From positions 1-64,000 of the forward strand of contig JAJTIE010000030.1 in the NCBI GenBank assembly GCA_021300195.1: a DNA stretch of 64,000 nucleotides, in the 5' to 3' direction. This DNA comes from Bacteroidota bacterium (GTDB lineage Bacteria; Bacteroidota; Bacteroidia; J057; JAJTIE01). Below, in pieces: positions 37,001-43,995 of this stretch. The stretch's first letter is position 1. Each line of letters begins with the position of its first letter. The position numbers and the translations under genes are program-made. Below the pieces are notes generated by a model that ran no database searches, had not been told where the DNA came from, and saw only the letters and a program-made list of their open reading frames with translations.

Positions 37001-39082
37001 CTGAAAGCCTGCGGCAGCCGGGTCTGCATCGTTCAGGGCCTCGGGTGCAGCGTTGCCCTTGCGCCGCTGCCAGTCCAGTCCCGCACCATCGGGGTTAGTT
37101 GCCGTATACGTACGGCGCGTTGTGCCAGCATTGGGTATCACCACGGTTACCGGGCCTGCCAGGTCTATCCTGGGCAGCGGGTTTACAGTAACCGACACAG
37201 CTGGGGTGGTAGTGGAGCTACAGCCGTTTCCGGCATCCGTGTTCGTAACGCGCACGCTGTAGTCTCCTGTTTGGGTAGCGCGGTAGGTATCATTGGTGGC
37301 ACCGGCTATTGTGCCCCCATTCAGCAGCCACTGGTAAGCAGGAGCTGCGCCGCCACCGGCATTCAGGGTGGCTGTTAGCTCAACCCACTGGCCAGCGCAC
37401 ACTGCAGCCGGATTCAGGGGAGCCACAGACACCGAGGGCTGAGGCCGCACCGTAATGTCAAAGAGATCCACACACAGGCCCGGTGTAATTGCCTGTACCT
37501 GGTCCGTCAGATCAGCGATCGTGATATTCTGGCCCGGGTAATACAGTACAGCCGGCTGGTCAACTACGTCGAACGTTGCGGGTGTGTTGAAGTAGCCACC
37601 CGAGTTATTTGCGGCAAAGCTCCAGTCGGTGCCTGCCACGCCCGTGCTAAGTAGATAGGGCCCAGACTCTGGGCAGATGCCACCCACAGTGGCATTGTTG
37701 AAATCCTGAATGGGCTGAAAAGCCAGCACCGTGATCAATAGGGTATCGGAACAGCCATTGGCGGTGGCTATCAGCGTATCTACCCGATCTGCGGGAGTAG
37801 GGCCAAAATTCACGGTAACATCGGTTACACCATTTTGTGTACCCGTACCCGTTCCGGCAAACACCGAGGCTGTGCCGATGGCCGGGCTTATAATCCTCCA
37901 GTTGCTGGCCGCTGCAACCGTAAAGTCTTCGCTGGTAGCACCACAGGCCTGATCTACGCCTACAATATCCACCACAGGCCGAGCCTCGAAGTAGAAGGTG
38001 GTAGAGCCGCCACAGGCAGCGGGATCCTGGAGGGTAATGGTCTTAACACCGGATGCAACCGTAGCATCAAACTCCACGGTGAGTGTAGAAGCATTGTTAG
38101 TCGTCGTAATGGCCGTTACATTGTCGGCTGGCAGCGTCCAGTTTACGGGCCGATTAGCCACCAGGGTAATGCGCGTGCCGTCGCAGGCTATGTAGGGAGC
38201 TGCCACCGTAGTGGCGCCATAGGGGGCATTCAGGCTAAGGGGCGGATTGGGCAGCACATCTACCTCCAGCACATCGGTACAGCTGCCCAGGGTAAACCGC
38301 ACCTGAACGGTCTGGCTGCTAGTAATGGCGGCGGCGTTCAGGTTCAGGGTTACCTGATTCGAAGCCAGAAGCGTACCGGCCAGCTGCCCCACTGTGGAGC
38401 CTGACAGGATAGTCCAGTCTCCGGCGGCATTGCCATTGAGCACAATACCAGTAGTGCCCGCACAGTAGAAAGGATCCAGAGCTGCCGCCGGGGTGATGCG
38501 AGCACCCGCAAAAATGGAGACGGGGTCTACAAAGTTGGCATTGGGCTTTATGTTTGCCAGACCAATGGGGGAGATGACCAGCGGGAAAGCCGTGATGGAG
38601 GTAATGTTTCCAGTAGTGGTTTCCCATTCCAGGTTTATGTTGTCGGTGCAGGCGGTGGCTTTTACGGTGGCGAAGATGCGGGCAATGCGCTGCTTGGTAC
38701 CGTCTACCACGGGTGCTGCATTGGTAATACCGGGCTCGGGGGACACAGTCAGGTTCAGGATGTTCCGCGCCGGGTTGGTACCCAGAAGAACATCCTGGTA
38801 GTGTCCGGCGGCGGCGGCAGAGAATACACCTTGGGTTTCGATACCGAAGTTGACGCCACTCAGGTCGAGCACATTGGGGTCTATACGCAATACGAAGTTG
38901 GAGGGGCCCAGGTAAAAATTGGCCCCAGACGTGCGCTCAATAGATACGTCGATCCACACCCGGTTCCCTACCTGCCGGCTTAGCTCCGCCGTAAGATTAT
39001 AATTATCCTGTGCATAGGCCCGGCTACCAAGTACGGAAACACTCAGCCCAAGAGCAAGGAAAAGAAACGACAGGTACCTCAT
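31055..39082 (-). CDS. Giant SprB-like repeat adhesin, T9SS type B sorting domain
   Basis: 2,675 residues. Signal peptide (MRYLSFLFLALGLSVSVLGS...AYAQ), then a ~170-residue beta-sandwich module (~27-192, ending NANFVDPVSIF) related to that in the gene at 41793. About eight Ig-like units (~205-950) follow, then roughly 13 tandem ~95-residue repeats (~950-2185), then Ig/PKD-like units. The end is the type B sorting domain (~2588-2675: FPTAFSPNKDDMNDLF, RWGNMIFETD, GWDGND, GTYTYKA). Each array repeat has an ICxG motif and a W(T/R)V(S/E)NGxC motif, with two Cys likely in a disulfide. Exported by T9SS to the surface with help of the adjacent SprF-like protein; likely adhesion or gliding. Confidence 0.93.
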   Translation of the reverse strand: MRYLSFLFLALGLSVSVLGSRAYAQDNYNLTAELSRQVGNRVWIDVSIERTSGANFYLGPSNFVLRIDPNVLDLSGVNFGIETQGVFSAAAAGHYQDVLLGTNPARNILNLTVSPEPGITNAAPVVDGTKQRIARIFATVKATACTDNINLEWETTTGNITSITAFPLVISPIGLANIKPNANFVDPVSIFAGARITPAAALDPFYCAGTTGIVLNGNAAGDWTILSGSTVGQLAGTLLASNQVTLNLNAAAITSSQTVQVRFTLGSCTDVLEVDVLPNPPLSLNAPYGATTVAAPYIACDGTRITLVANRPVNWTLPADNVTAITTTNNASTLTVEFDATVASGVKTITLQDPAACGGSTTFYFEARPVVDIVGVDQACGATSEDFTVAAASNWRIISPAIGTASVFAGTGTGTQNGVTDVTVNFGPTPADRVDTLIATANGCSDTLLITVLAFQPIQDFNNATVGGICPESGPYLLSTGVAGTDWSFAANNSGGYFNTPATFDVVDQPAVLYYPGQNITIADLTDQVQAITPGLCVDLFDITVRPQPSVSVAPLNPAAVCAGQWVELTATLNAGGGAAPAYQWLLNGGTIAGATNDTYRATQTGDYSVRVTNTDAGNGCSSTTTPAVSVTVNPLPRIDLAGPVTVVIPNAGTTRRTYTATNPDGAGLDWQRRKGNAAPEALNDADPAAAGFQIDFGLPPVSSANFRDTIVVRATSLDGCVNTDTVFVNLNLCDAVVGNYVPASSTANVCIGNTATVVIDDFVGEKLYWMQSTTTTNFVGTVNLTTNPPTIAGDANWQFIDEGAQSATLITLPLTALGTYYYRAVAGDLNGTCTDVSNASFALTVGPAPERGLTVGSGDYCQGTTASLLYTGTLSTGTTITWQTSADGTSGWTAATGGGAYPNNGTVVNNTAAGTSTYTTGAITADAYFRVLIQEVCSTAIGDVVFVARAPVPVATMANTAITLCEGSTTPALGGTLTAGNGFWLDSPYGDFSAEADPNATFTTDVGVIAGSQQTVTLYYLVTSGSCDALLLERQITIDHTSEGTFATAPAPICGGGSTGSLGVTAIHGTGVWTDVSPGAAGTFVTTNPIYAANPALDPNAVYLSLPTHAGTTRTLRWTVTNGSCSSVPYEQDVTILPQVVNGSFTLSPGPYCAGALIGPLNGTTTSGGTEAYLENGNGSIVATGAGTFYQSVNSDGGLPITITYTVATAGCNNLVITRPITVNEDPFGTFDQPNPICAGSAAVQFSGVAVDGTGSFSLVSGGGSITSTGLYTPPVDGAGNDAQEVVIRFTTANPPCTPQTVDRVVQIGDDPAITGIAAVPNICVNGTTDPFNVTGTNLTNTGNVPPVTRTWRTILNTAGNYTGQGVFVGPNGGTGPDARYVSVAADAGKFVQVEYEVCQPSCGCTTATDEFFVSADVIDGSFSTAPQAICVNTATAGLGAMAGPGFQGTWSVSPAAFGGTFSPSVNTPNATYTPPVGSSGTVQLVWTVEASPGPGPCGLAAFSQELVVAPIPSGTVTPTTLADICFEAGATTPILTGTVVTGFSGRWASSSPAVGGGGFVATATPNQVRYVPGPVDAGTTVQLYWITESAPCTPETLTITLNMVQPPVGVFNTPQDPICAGSETPPLNATASLGTGTWTAVEAITNVPVAGSFVDSAGGAAPNDPQARYRSDALDGGKTIELRWTVSNGICPADVNTRFVSVLNTALNGTFDALAQTTICETDVLNLVATVGPSGSIGTWSVDPAGYGTFAQSVFNATGSATAGNTTFTPVLPANSTGLVPVNISWTVENGACSEFSITRQLNISNTPAGGFSTNLFSVCAGYSTSLLVPFVTDGTGYWSCTNCSAGSAASFLPNVNTQNAQFQSTLADAGQQVTVIWNVQSDAACATIPYSQLLQVDVPPNGDAGPAIAPVCVGELSAMLAGSGNTPIAQQVGTGQWSCVGCSGGFTSPTSNPNARFIPVQGDGGTNVALRWTLSNGECPDVSYTKNIIVDALPEGTFTTPIPTICPGDPTISLGASITTLGATGLWSTNGGGTFVDPITFLPDPTDPLARYQSVPSDDLTNVVLTWRVSNGSCDPVDYTQALPKFKLPEGGFSLFTPITICANSSTSTLPAFLGAGATGGRWFTTNGTGQFLPSPTTAGASYHSTNADAATGTIHLTWRVGNGNCISDSVDFTQSIVVSGVAVAGISTPASPSVTICQEDSLRITAVGLPGSGFSWTTSDPTRFQIESTTSSESKIIVYPNASQQFEVTISDPSGCVIVDNIVVNVIPPNPIAISATTTSICPGEVLQLTLSQSPAGPLTDVVWSPTPFDVSDPLNPIVRPLANTNYLVRATTSNGCRNTASITINVAPFTNPRFDLVNRDVCGTFEDYFLTTDPTTMASCQTRTWYRNTLEEVQTGTSLNPLLSNSTAARDTVPFPITTLGRFNYVVACTDPATGCEILVEDSIWAAPTPTAGFYAYPKVQEEEEGIPPIIPRGQARLPISPIYAPDIQIVSAFRTNVTNVQAGFDSDSLSVLWYVGDTLQRGGEFISNELNPLITYGRTGKFTIFQIITELVPRGLGAPLQSCEDILIRQDYVEIREEEYVFPTAFSPNKDDMNDLFRPLPLTGQPTVEYIRIFDRWGNMIFETDRRTGWDGNDSSGRPFDPGTYTYKAKINRENRAPILYEGAVTLIR
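32530..36235 (-). repeat. Array of ~13 adhesin repeats (~95 residues each)
   Basis: Within the giant adhesin gene. Each unit has the order G(S/T)F, I/VC(A/E/P)G, L..., GTGxW, F, xxNAxYxS, DAGxxVxLxW and NGxC. The copies are well diverged at DNA level, so this is an old array and not a recent amplification. Boundaries are approximate. Confidence 0.75.
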
Positions 39083-39242
39083 GCTTTTAGTCAGTTTTTG
39101 TGTAGCTTTTAATCAAAGATGCTCACTTGATAGAAAAGACCAGATAGCTCATGCGTAAAGATGCACTTTTTCTCATTCCGATCTACCTGCTGCGTGCAGC
39201 AGCCCAGCACTTGTACCTAGGCATTAGCACCCTGCCACTGCC

Positions 39243-41759
39243 CTATGGCACCCGTGTTATTTGTAGGGAGAAGTTATTTGTCCGGGTCCGGTTCAAGTCC
39301 GTAGCATTTACGTTTCCATCCAGATTCGCATCCTCCTGGATGTACACGTTTGCGGGGATACTGTTGTTTTGCACATAGCAGTTAAAGTAGTCGGCTGCAT
39401 TTACGGCACCTACATCCTGGAAACTGGGCAAGTCTACATTATTGCCTGCAAACATGGCCGCTACCACATAGCTGGGCCCATTTGCTACCAGGTGCCCATT
39501 GGTTTCTCCGGACACGGTGAAGATGCTGATTGGATTCGTCAGATCCAGCAGCGGGGGGCTCGCTGCCGTAGAGACAGCATAGGGCTGGGCAGACATGATA
39601 GCCAGGTGATTGCGGTGGCTTACCACCACGTAGTAGTTCCCTGCCGCTGCCAGGCCGCAAAAGTCGACCCCGGCTCTGCTCGCCGTGGCAAAGTCTACCA
39701 CCGTACCATCGGCCCGCAGCCACGCATAGGCTTCGTCAGCCACCACTGGCGCGGCCGTGGCATCGCTGCGGAGCGATACCTTGATCAGATCTACCACATC
39801 ATTGATGGGCAGGTTGCTTATAGCCATATTCGACCCGGGTGGGTTCATAAATCCGGTAGGATCTACGGCAGCTGTACCCAGGCCAAAGATGTCCTCCAGC
39901 AGGTCCTCCACACCATCCCCATCATTTCCATTGTTTAGCCTTGCCCGCATCTCGGGCACCGCACCCGACACATTGAGGGGGCCTTCCAGCATCACCTTCA
40001 GGGCCAGCCGGTATGCAGGAGTGGCCGTTATGGGAACCGTATTGCCCATGGGAGCAGTGCAGGTGGCATTCTGGGCCACGATGCGGAAGGTAAGGGAGCC
40101 TGTAGTGGGGGGCAGGAAACCGAAGGTGAGCGCTCCGCCGGTACCGGCGGTAGTGGTTCCGGCTATGGGGTTAGCGCCGTACCATACTGTATAGTCATAG
40201 CCCGCCTGCGAAGATGCCAGCTGCAGCACCACCGGCTCGCCCGTGCAGTAGGGGCCAGCGATCTGCTCGGTTACGGCGTAGGGCTCGGGACCGATGAACG
40301 TGATCTTGATGGTATCGCGTATCACGCAGCCATTAACGGTGACAGAAAATTCGAGGCTATCGGCCCTAGGGGTGGGTGTAAGGATGGTGGCCGTATAGGT
40401 GGGTGTAAGACTGGTGGCGCTGTTTACCGAGGCACCGGGCGAAATAGGAGTCCAGGTGGGATTGATATAGCCCGCCGGGGGGGTGGGCGCAGTAAGTTGT
40501 ACGCTGGGCTCGCATAGGTCTGGTATATTGGCCATGGGCGTCTGGAAGAAGTAGAAGGTGCCTACCACACTGTCTTTCAGCTGAGCGCCCGAGCAGAGCA
40601 CGGTATTGTTGGATGTCCAGAAAAACTTGTAGACACCCGGCACGGATACCCTTACGCGTGCGGTAGGGCTGGTGTTATCGTTAAACTGCGCCGAACCGGG
40701 GTTGGATGCATGGGCGGACCAGGTGCCACCGCCCACTGTAGTGGCATCCTCGGCGGCCAGGGTCCGGGTGCGGGTATTGCAGGCGGTGAAGTTGGGCCCG
40801 GCATCCAGGTTTACCACCGTGGCGGTAAAGGAGCGCTCATACACGCAGTTGTTCCCTGTGGTAGTAACCCGCCAGGTCAGCACATTCTGGTTCGTCGCGG
40901 TTGTCCCCAGGTTTCGGGCTACCGCATTGTGCACATTGGCCGATGGGGTGAAGGTAACCACGGTGGGGTTATCGCTTATCCACTGGCCTGTGGCCCCCGG
41001 GCCTGCGGGGGCGGCAGCCAGCTGCAGGGTATCGGTATTGCACACCGTTATGTCCGAGCCAGCATTGCGCACCAGCTCCAGGCTCAGCGGGGTGGTCAGG
41101 TTGGTGCGGGCTACTACATAGGTGTAGTTCACGGCCGTGGGCCCGGGCGGGTGGTTAAAGTTGCGCGAGCGGGTGATGGGGAAATCGCAGTCTCCATCAT
41201 TCAGATCCTGCCAGGTGCAGATGATGCCCTGTTGATTGCCAGCAGTTACGAAAAAGGTGGGTAACAGGTCATCCATGCACTGGCCTGCCCCTATGCGCAG
41301 GGCCAGGGCCACCAGCTGCCGCTTCACGGTGCCGTCCGGGGTACCGGTAGCATCAAAGGGGAAGGGGCTGTTCAGCACGGTCCCGGGTGCACTGCGCGTA
41401 ATGGAAATATTGATACGGGGGTGCGCGGCGTTTCCACCATACTGTGCACCAATAGGTGCATAGTCTCCGCTGCTAAACTGAGTAGGCGAGCTGGGATGGA
41501 TGCCAATCGTACTGCCAATGGCCGGCGAACCCAAGTCAATCCTATCATCTGCCGATAGACTAAAAGGGATGTCGGCGGCACCCAGTTGTAGCGCATTAGT
41601 GGGGTGCCGGTTCTCCAGATACACCCGCATGATAACCGTATCGCCATTGCCACGCTCCAGGGTGTAGCTCAGTTCATAGTCCACATCGTAGGGTAGCACC
41701 TGGGCACGTACCGAGAGCCCCAGTAGGAGAGCAAGACTGCAAAAAATAAGCCGCTTCAC
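39243..41759 (-). CDS. Secreted surface protein with Ig-like repeats and dockerin-like C-terminus
   Basis: 838 residues. Signal peptide MKRLIFCSLALLLGLSVRAQ. An N-terminal beta-rich module (~23-195) is similar in layout to those of the adjacent proteins. Ig-like repeats with paired Cys follow (~235-580). A module at ~583-750 (LALKVMLEGPLN, DVVDLIKVSLR, YYVVVSHRNHLAIMSA) is shared with the gene at 43996. The last ~60 residues hold two F-hand-like units: DVGAVNAADYFNCYVQNN (degenerate) and DANLDGNVNATDLNRTRTNN (complete). I see no type A or B T9SS sorting domain, so export beyond the periplasm may use this region or a partner. Co-transcribed with the two upstream genes. Confidence 0.85.
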   Translation of the reverse strand: MKRLIFCSLALLLGLSVRAQVLPYDVDYELSYTLERGNGDTVIMRVYLENRHPTNALQLGAADIPFSLSADDRIDLGSPAIGSTIGIHPSSPTQFSSGDYAPIGAQYGGNAAHPRINISITRSAPGTVLNSPFPFDATGTPDGTVKRQLVALALRIGAGQCMDDLLPTFFVTAGNQQGIICTWQDLNDGDCDFPITRSRNFNHPPGPTAVNYTYVVARTNLTTPLSLELVRNAGSDITVCNTDTLQLAAAPAGPGATGQWISDNPTVVTFTPSANVHNAVARNLGTTATNQNVLTWRVTTTGNNCVYERSFTATVVNLDAGPNFTACNTRTRTLAAEDATTVGGGTWSAHASNPGSAQFNDNTSPTARVRVSVPGVYKFFWTSNNTVLCSGAQLKDSVVGTFYFFQTPMANIPDLCEPSVQLTAPTPPAGYINPTWTPISPGASVNSATSLTPTYTATILTPTPRADSLEFSVTVNGCVIRDTIKITFIGPEPYAVTEQIAGPYCTGEPVVLQLASSQAGYDYTVWYGANPIAGTTTAGTGGALTFGFLPPTTGSLTFRIVAQNATCTAPMGNTVPITATPAYRLALKVMLEGPLNVSGAVPEMRARLNNGNDGDGVEDLLEDIFGLGTAAVDPTGFMNPPGSNMAISNLPINDVVDLIKVSLRSDATAAPVVADEAYAWLRADGTVVDFATASRAGVDFCGLAAAGNYYVVVSHRNHLAIMSAQPYAVSTAASPPLLDLTNPISIFTVSGETNGHLVANGPSYVVAAMFAGNNVDLPSFQDVGAVNAADYFNCYVQNNSIPANVYIQEDANLDGNVNATDLNRTRTNNFSLQITRVP

Positions 41760-41792
41760 AATTTTGATGCTTGGGGTACGGATTAAGCGGGA

Positions 41793-43985
41793 CTATCGGG
41801 TCAGCTCGATGATCTTGCGGGTATAGGTTATGCCATCCAAGCGGACAGACAGGGTGTAGGTGCCGATGCCCTGCACCTCCGAGCCAAAGGGAAAGCTGTG
41901 AGCACCGGGCTCTAGGGGTCCATCTTGCAGGGCTGCCACGCGCTGGCCCACCATATTCAGCACCTCTATCACCACATAGGTAGTGCGCTCCAGCTGGCAG
42001 TGTATGGCTGTCCGGCCAGCGTAGGGGTTGGGATATACATTCAGGCTAAAGCCGCGCTGTGGGTCTACCACACTGGTTACCTGGTAGTCAACAGGCTCGG
42101 AGGTGGCCGCTCCGCACTCGTTTTCCACACGCACGGTATACAGGCCGGGGCCGGGTGTCTCCAGGGTTTTTTGGATAGCCCCGGGTATGGGTGCCCCATC
42201 GCGGTACCACTGCAGGCTGTCGGTCATATCGGCTACCAGGGTATTTCCATTTATTAAAATAACCGGCTGCGAAACGGCAGGCTGCATCTCCAGCAGAATG
42301 GCTGCCGATGGGGCCGAGCGGCACACACCGTCCAGGTATCGGGCTGTGTAGGCACCAGAGGCTGTGGCCACCAGCTCGCTACCCGTTTCGCTCAGCTCCA
42401 CATTGTCTCGGTACCACGCATGCGTGCCCACCAGGCTGGAGAGGATCAGCACCTGGTCTCCCTCGCACACCACCGTATTGGCCGACGTACTTAGTACCGG
42501 GCTGGGTATCACCCGCTCGGCCAGGGTAATGGCTGCGGAGGGGGCCGACAGGCAGCTACCCTGCTTCATGGCGGCGGTGTAGCTACCGGGCTGGGTAGCC
42601 TGGTAGGTAGGGCCATTGGCACCGGGTATGGAGACGCCCGACCGGTACCACACATGCTCGCCGGGCTGATCTGAGCTGAGTGATACGGCTTCGCCCAGGC
42701 AGATCTCGGTACTGGCCTGGCCTAGCAGTGGCTGCTGCACACTGGCGGGCAGGATGGTAACCGTGGCGGGCACAACCCCACAAGTGGAGTGGGCCATGGC
42801 GCGGTATTCGCCGGCCTGGCTGGTGGTAACGCTAGCACCACCGGTCTGGATAAGGTTGTTGTTGAGATACCAGTCGTGGTCGCCCACATAATTGGATGTG
42901 ATGGTAATCGATCCGCCCGCGCACAGGTAGTTGCCCCCCTGGCCGGCAATAAGCGGGGAGATAATGGGTGTTACATTCACCGCCACGGCAGCCGAAAGGC
43001 TGCTGAGGCAGCTGGGGCCTTCCCTGCGCGCGGTGTAAGAACCCGTTTCGGTAACCGTGAGGCTAGGTTGCGCCTGGCCAGTTAGCAGGTTGCCATCCCG
43101 GTACCACACATGTGCACCGCTGAGGTTGGACTGTAGCACCACCTGGTCGCCCGCGCAGATGGACGTGGCGGTAGCCGCCGTAACCACTGGGGCCGTGGCA
43201 TCGAAGTTGGCCAGTGTAAACACCTCCGACACCTCGGAGGCGCAGCTGTGAAACTTGGATATGGCCGTGTAGTTGCCGGCCTGGCTGGCCACCAGGGTGC
43301 TGGTGTTCTGGCCAGTAATTAGGCTTCCATCCCGGTACCACTCGGTTACACCCGCATAGCCTGTGGAGAGGGTAACCTCGCCACCCGGGCAGAGCACCCC
43401 GGAGCCGGAAACAATCTGGGGACGGGCGGGTGTGGAGCACAGCGGAAAATTGGGGGCAGGATCTACGAAGTTTGCATGGTCCTGTATCTCGCTCAGGTCC
43501 CAGGCCGTAATTGCTATGGGGCCAGTCCGCCAAGTCAAGGTGTTGAAGCCAGCAGGATCCACAATGGGAACCACCAGGCGGCCCACCCGGGTGCGGGTGT
43601 CGGGGATGGCGTAGCCCTCGGTAGCGGTACCCGATTTGCTATTGATATTGAGCACCAGGTAGTTGCTTCCGCGCCCGGTGCTTAGATCGAAATAGTGTAC
43701 CGGCCGTGTTTGCACATCCCACGGGCCATCCTGGCTATGGTCTATGTACGAGCCCCCCAGGTTCAGCGCAGTGGGGGTCATGAAGAAAGAAAAGTTGCTG
43801 GAGGCAAGGGCATAGCTGGGCCCATCTGTGCGCTGCAAGTACACATCCACCAGCAGATTACTGCCCGAAACCTGCTGCTCTACCTCTACGTCGAAATGGT
43901 AGGGCTGGGCAGTTCCCACTGCAAACAGTAGGATACACGACAGAAAAAGAGCGGCAAGGTGCTTAATGCGTAGTAGTGTGGCCAT
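41793..43985 (-). CDS. Secreted Ig-repeat protein with T9SS type A sorting domain
   Basis: 730 residues. Signal peptide ending GTAQ. N-terminal cohesin-like beta module (~28-180, ending HANFVDPAPNF). Six Ig-like repeats (~188-636) each read (S/V)xICxG...L, WYRDG, G.YTA and SCxSxxSAA. The type A sorting domain is at ~645-730 (GFSLNVYPNPYAGRTAI, VLNMVGQRVAAL, GTYTLSVRLDGITYTRKI). The mature protein is expected at the surface, anchored or released after cleavage by the PorU sortase. 33 bases separate it from the gene at 41759. Confidence 0.9.
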   Translation of the reverse strand: MATLLRIKHLAALFLSCILLFAVGTAQPYHFDVEVEQQVSGSNLLVDVYLQRTDGPSYALASSNFSFFMTPTALNLGGSYIDHSQDGPWDVQTRPVHYFDLSTGRGSNYLVLNINSKSGTATEGYAIPDTRTRVGRLVVPIVDPAGFNTLTWRTGPIAITAWDLSEIQDHANFVDPAPNFPLCSTPARPQIVSGSGVLCPGGEVTLSTGYAGVTEWYRDGSLITGQNTSTLVASQAGNYTAISKFHSCASEVSEVFTLANFDATAPVVTAATATSICAGDQVVLQSNLSGAHVWYRDGNLLTGQAQPSLTVTETGSYTARREGPSCLSSLSAAVAVNVTPIISPLIAGQGGNYLCAGGSITITSNYVGDHDWYLNNNLIQTGGASVTTSQAGEYRAMAHSTCGVVPATVTILPASVQQPLLGQASTEICLGEAVSLSSDQPGEHVWYRSGVSIPGANGPTYQATQPGSYTAAMKQGSCLSAPSAAITLAERVIPSPVLSTSANTVVCEGDQVLILSSLVGTHAWYRDNVELSETGSELVATASGAYTARYLDGVCRSAPSAAILLEMQPAVSQPVILINGNTLVADMTDSLQWYRDGAPIPGAIQKTLETPGPGLYTVRVENECGAATSEPVDYQVTSVVDPQRGFSLNVYPNPYAGRTAIHCQLERTTYVVIEVLNMVGQRVAALQDGPLEPGAHSFPFGSEVQGIGTYTLSVRLDGITYTRKIIELTR
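42078..43424 (-). repeat. Six ~75-residue Ig-like repeats
   Basis: Within the 730-residue protein. Each unit has ICxGxxVxL, xHVWYRDGxxL, a Gly-x-Tyr-Thr strand and a closing SCxSxxSAA. The last copy is the most diverged (SLQWYRDGAPIPGA). Boundaries approximate. Confidence 0.75.
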
Positions 43986-43995
43986 GCGGTTAGCT

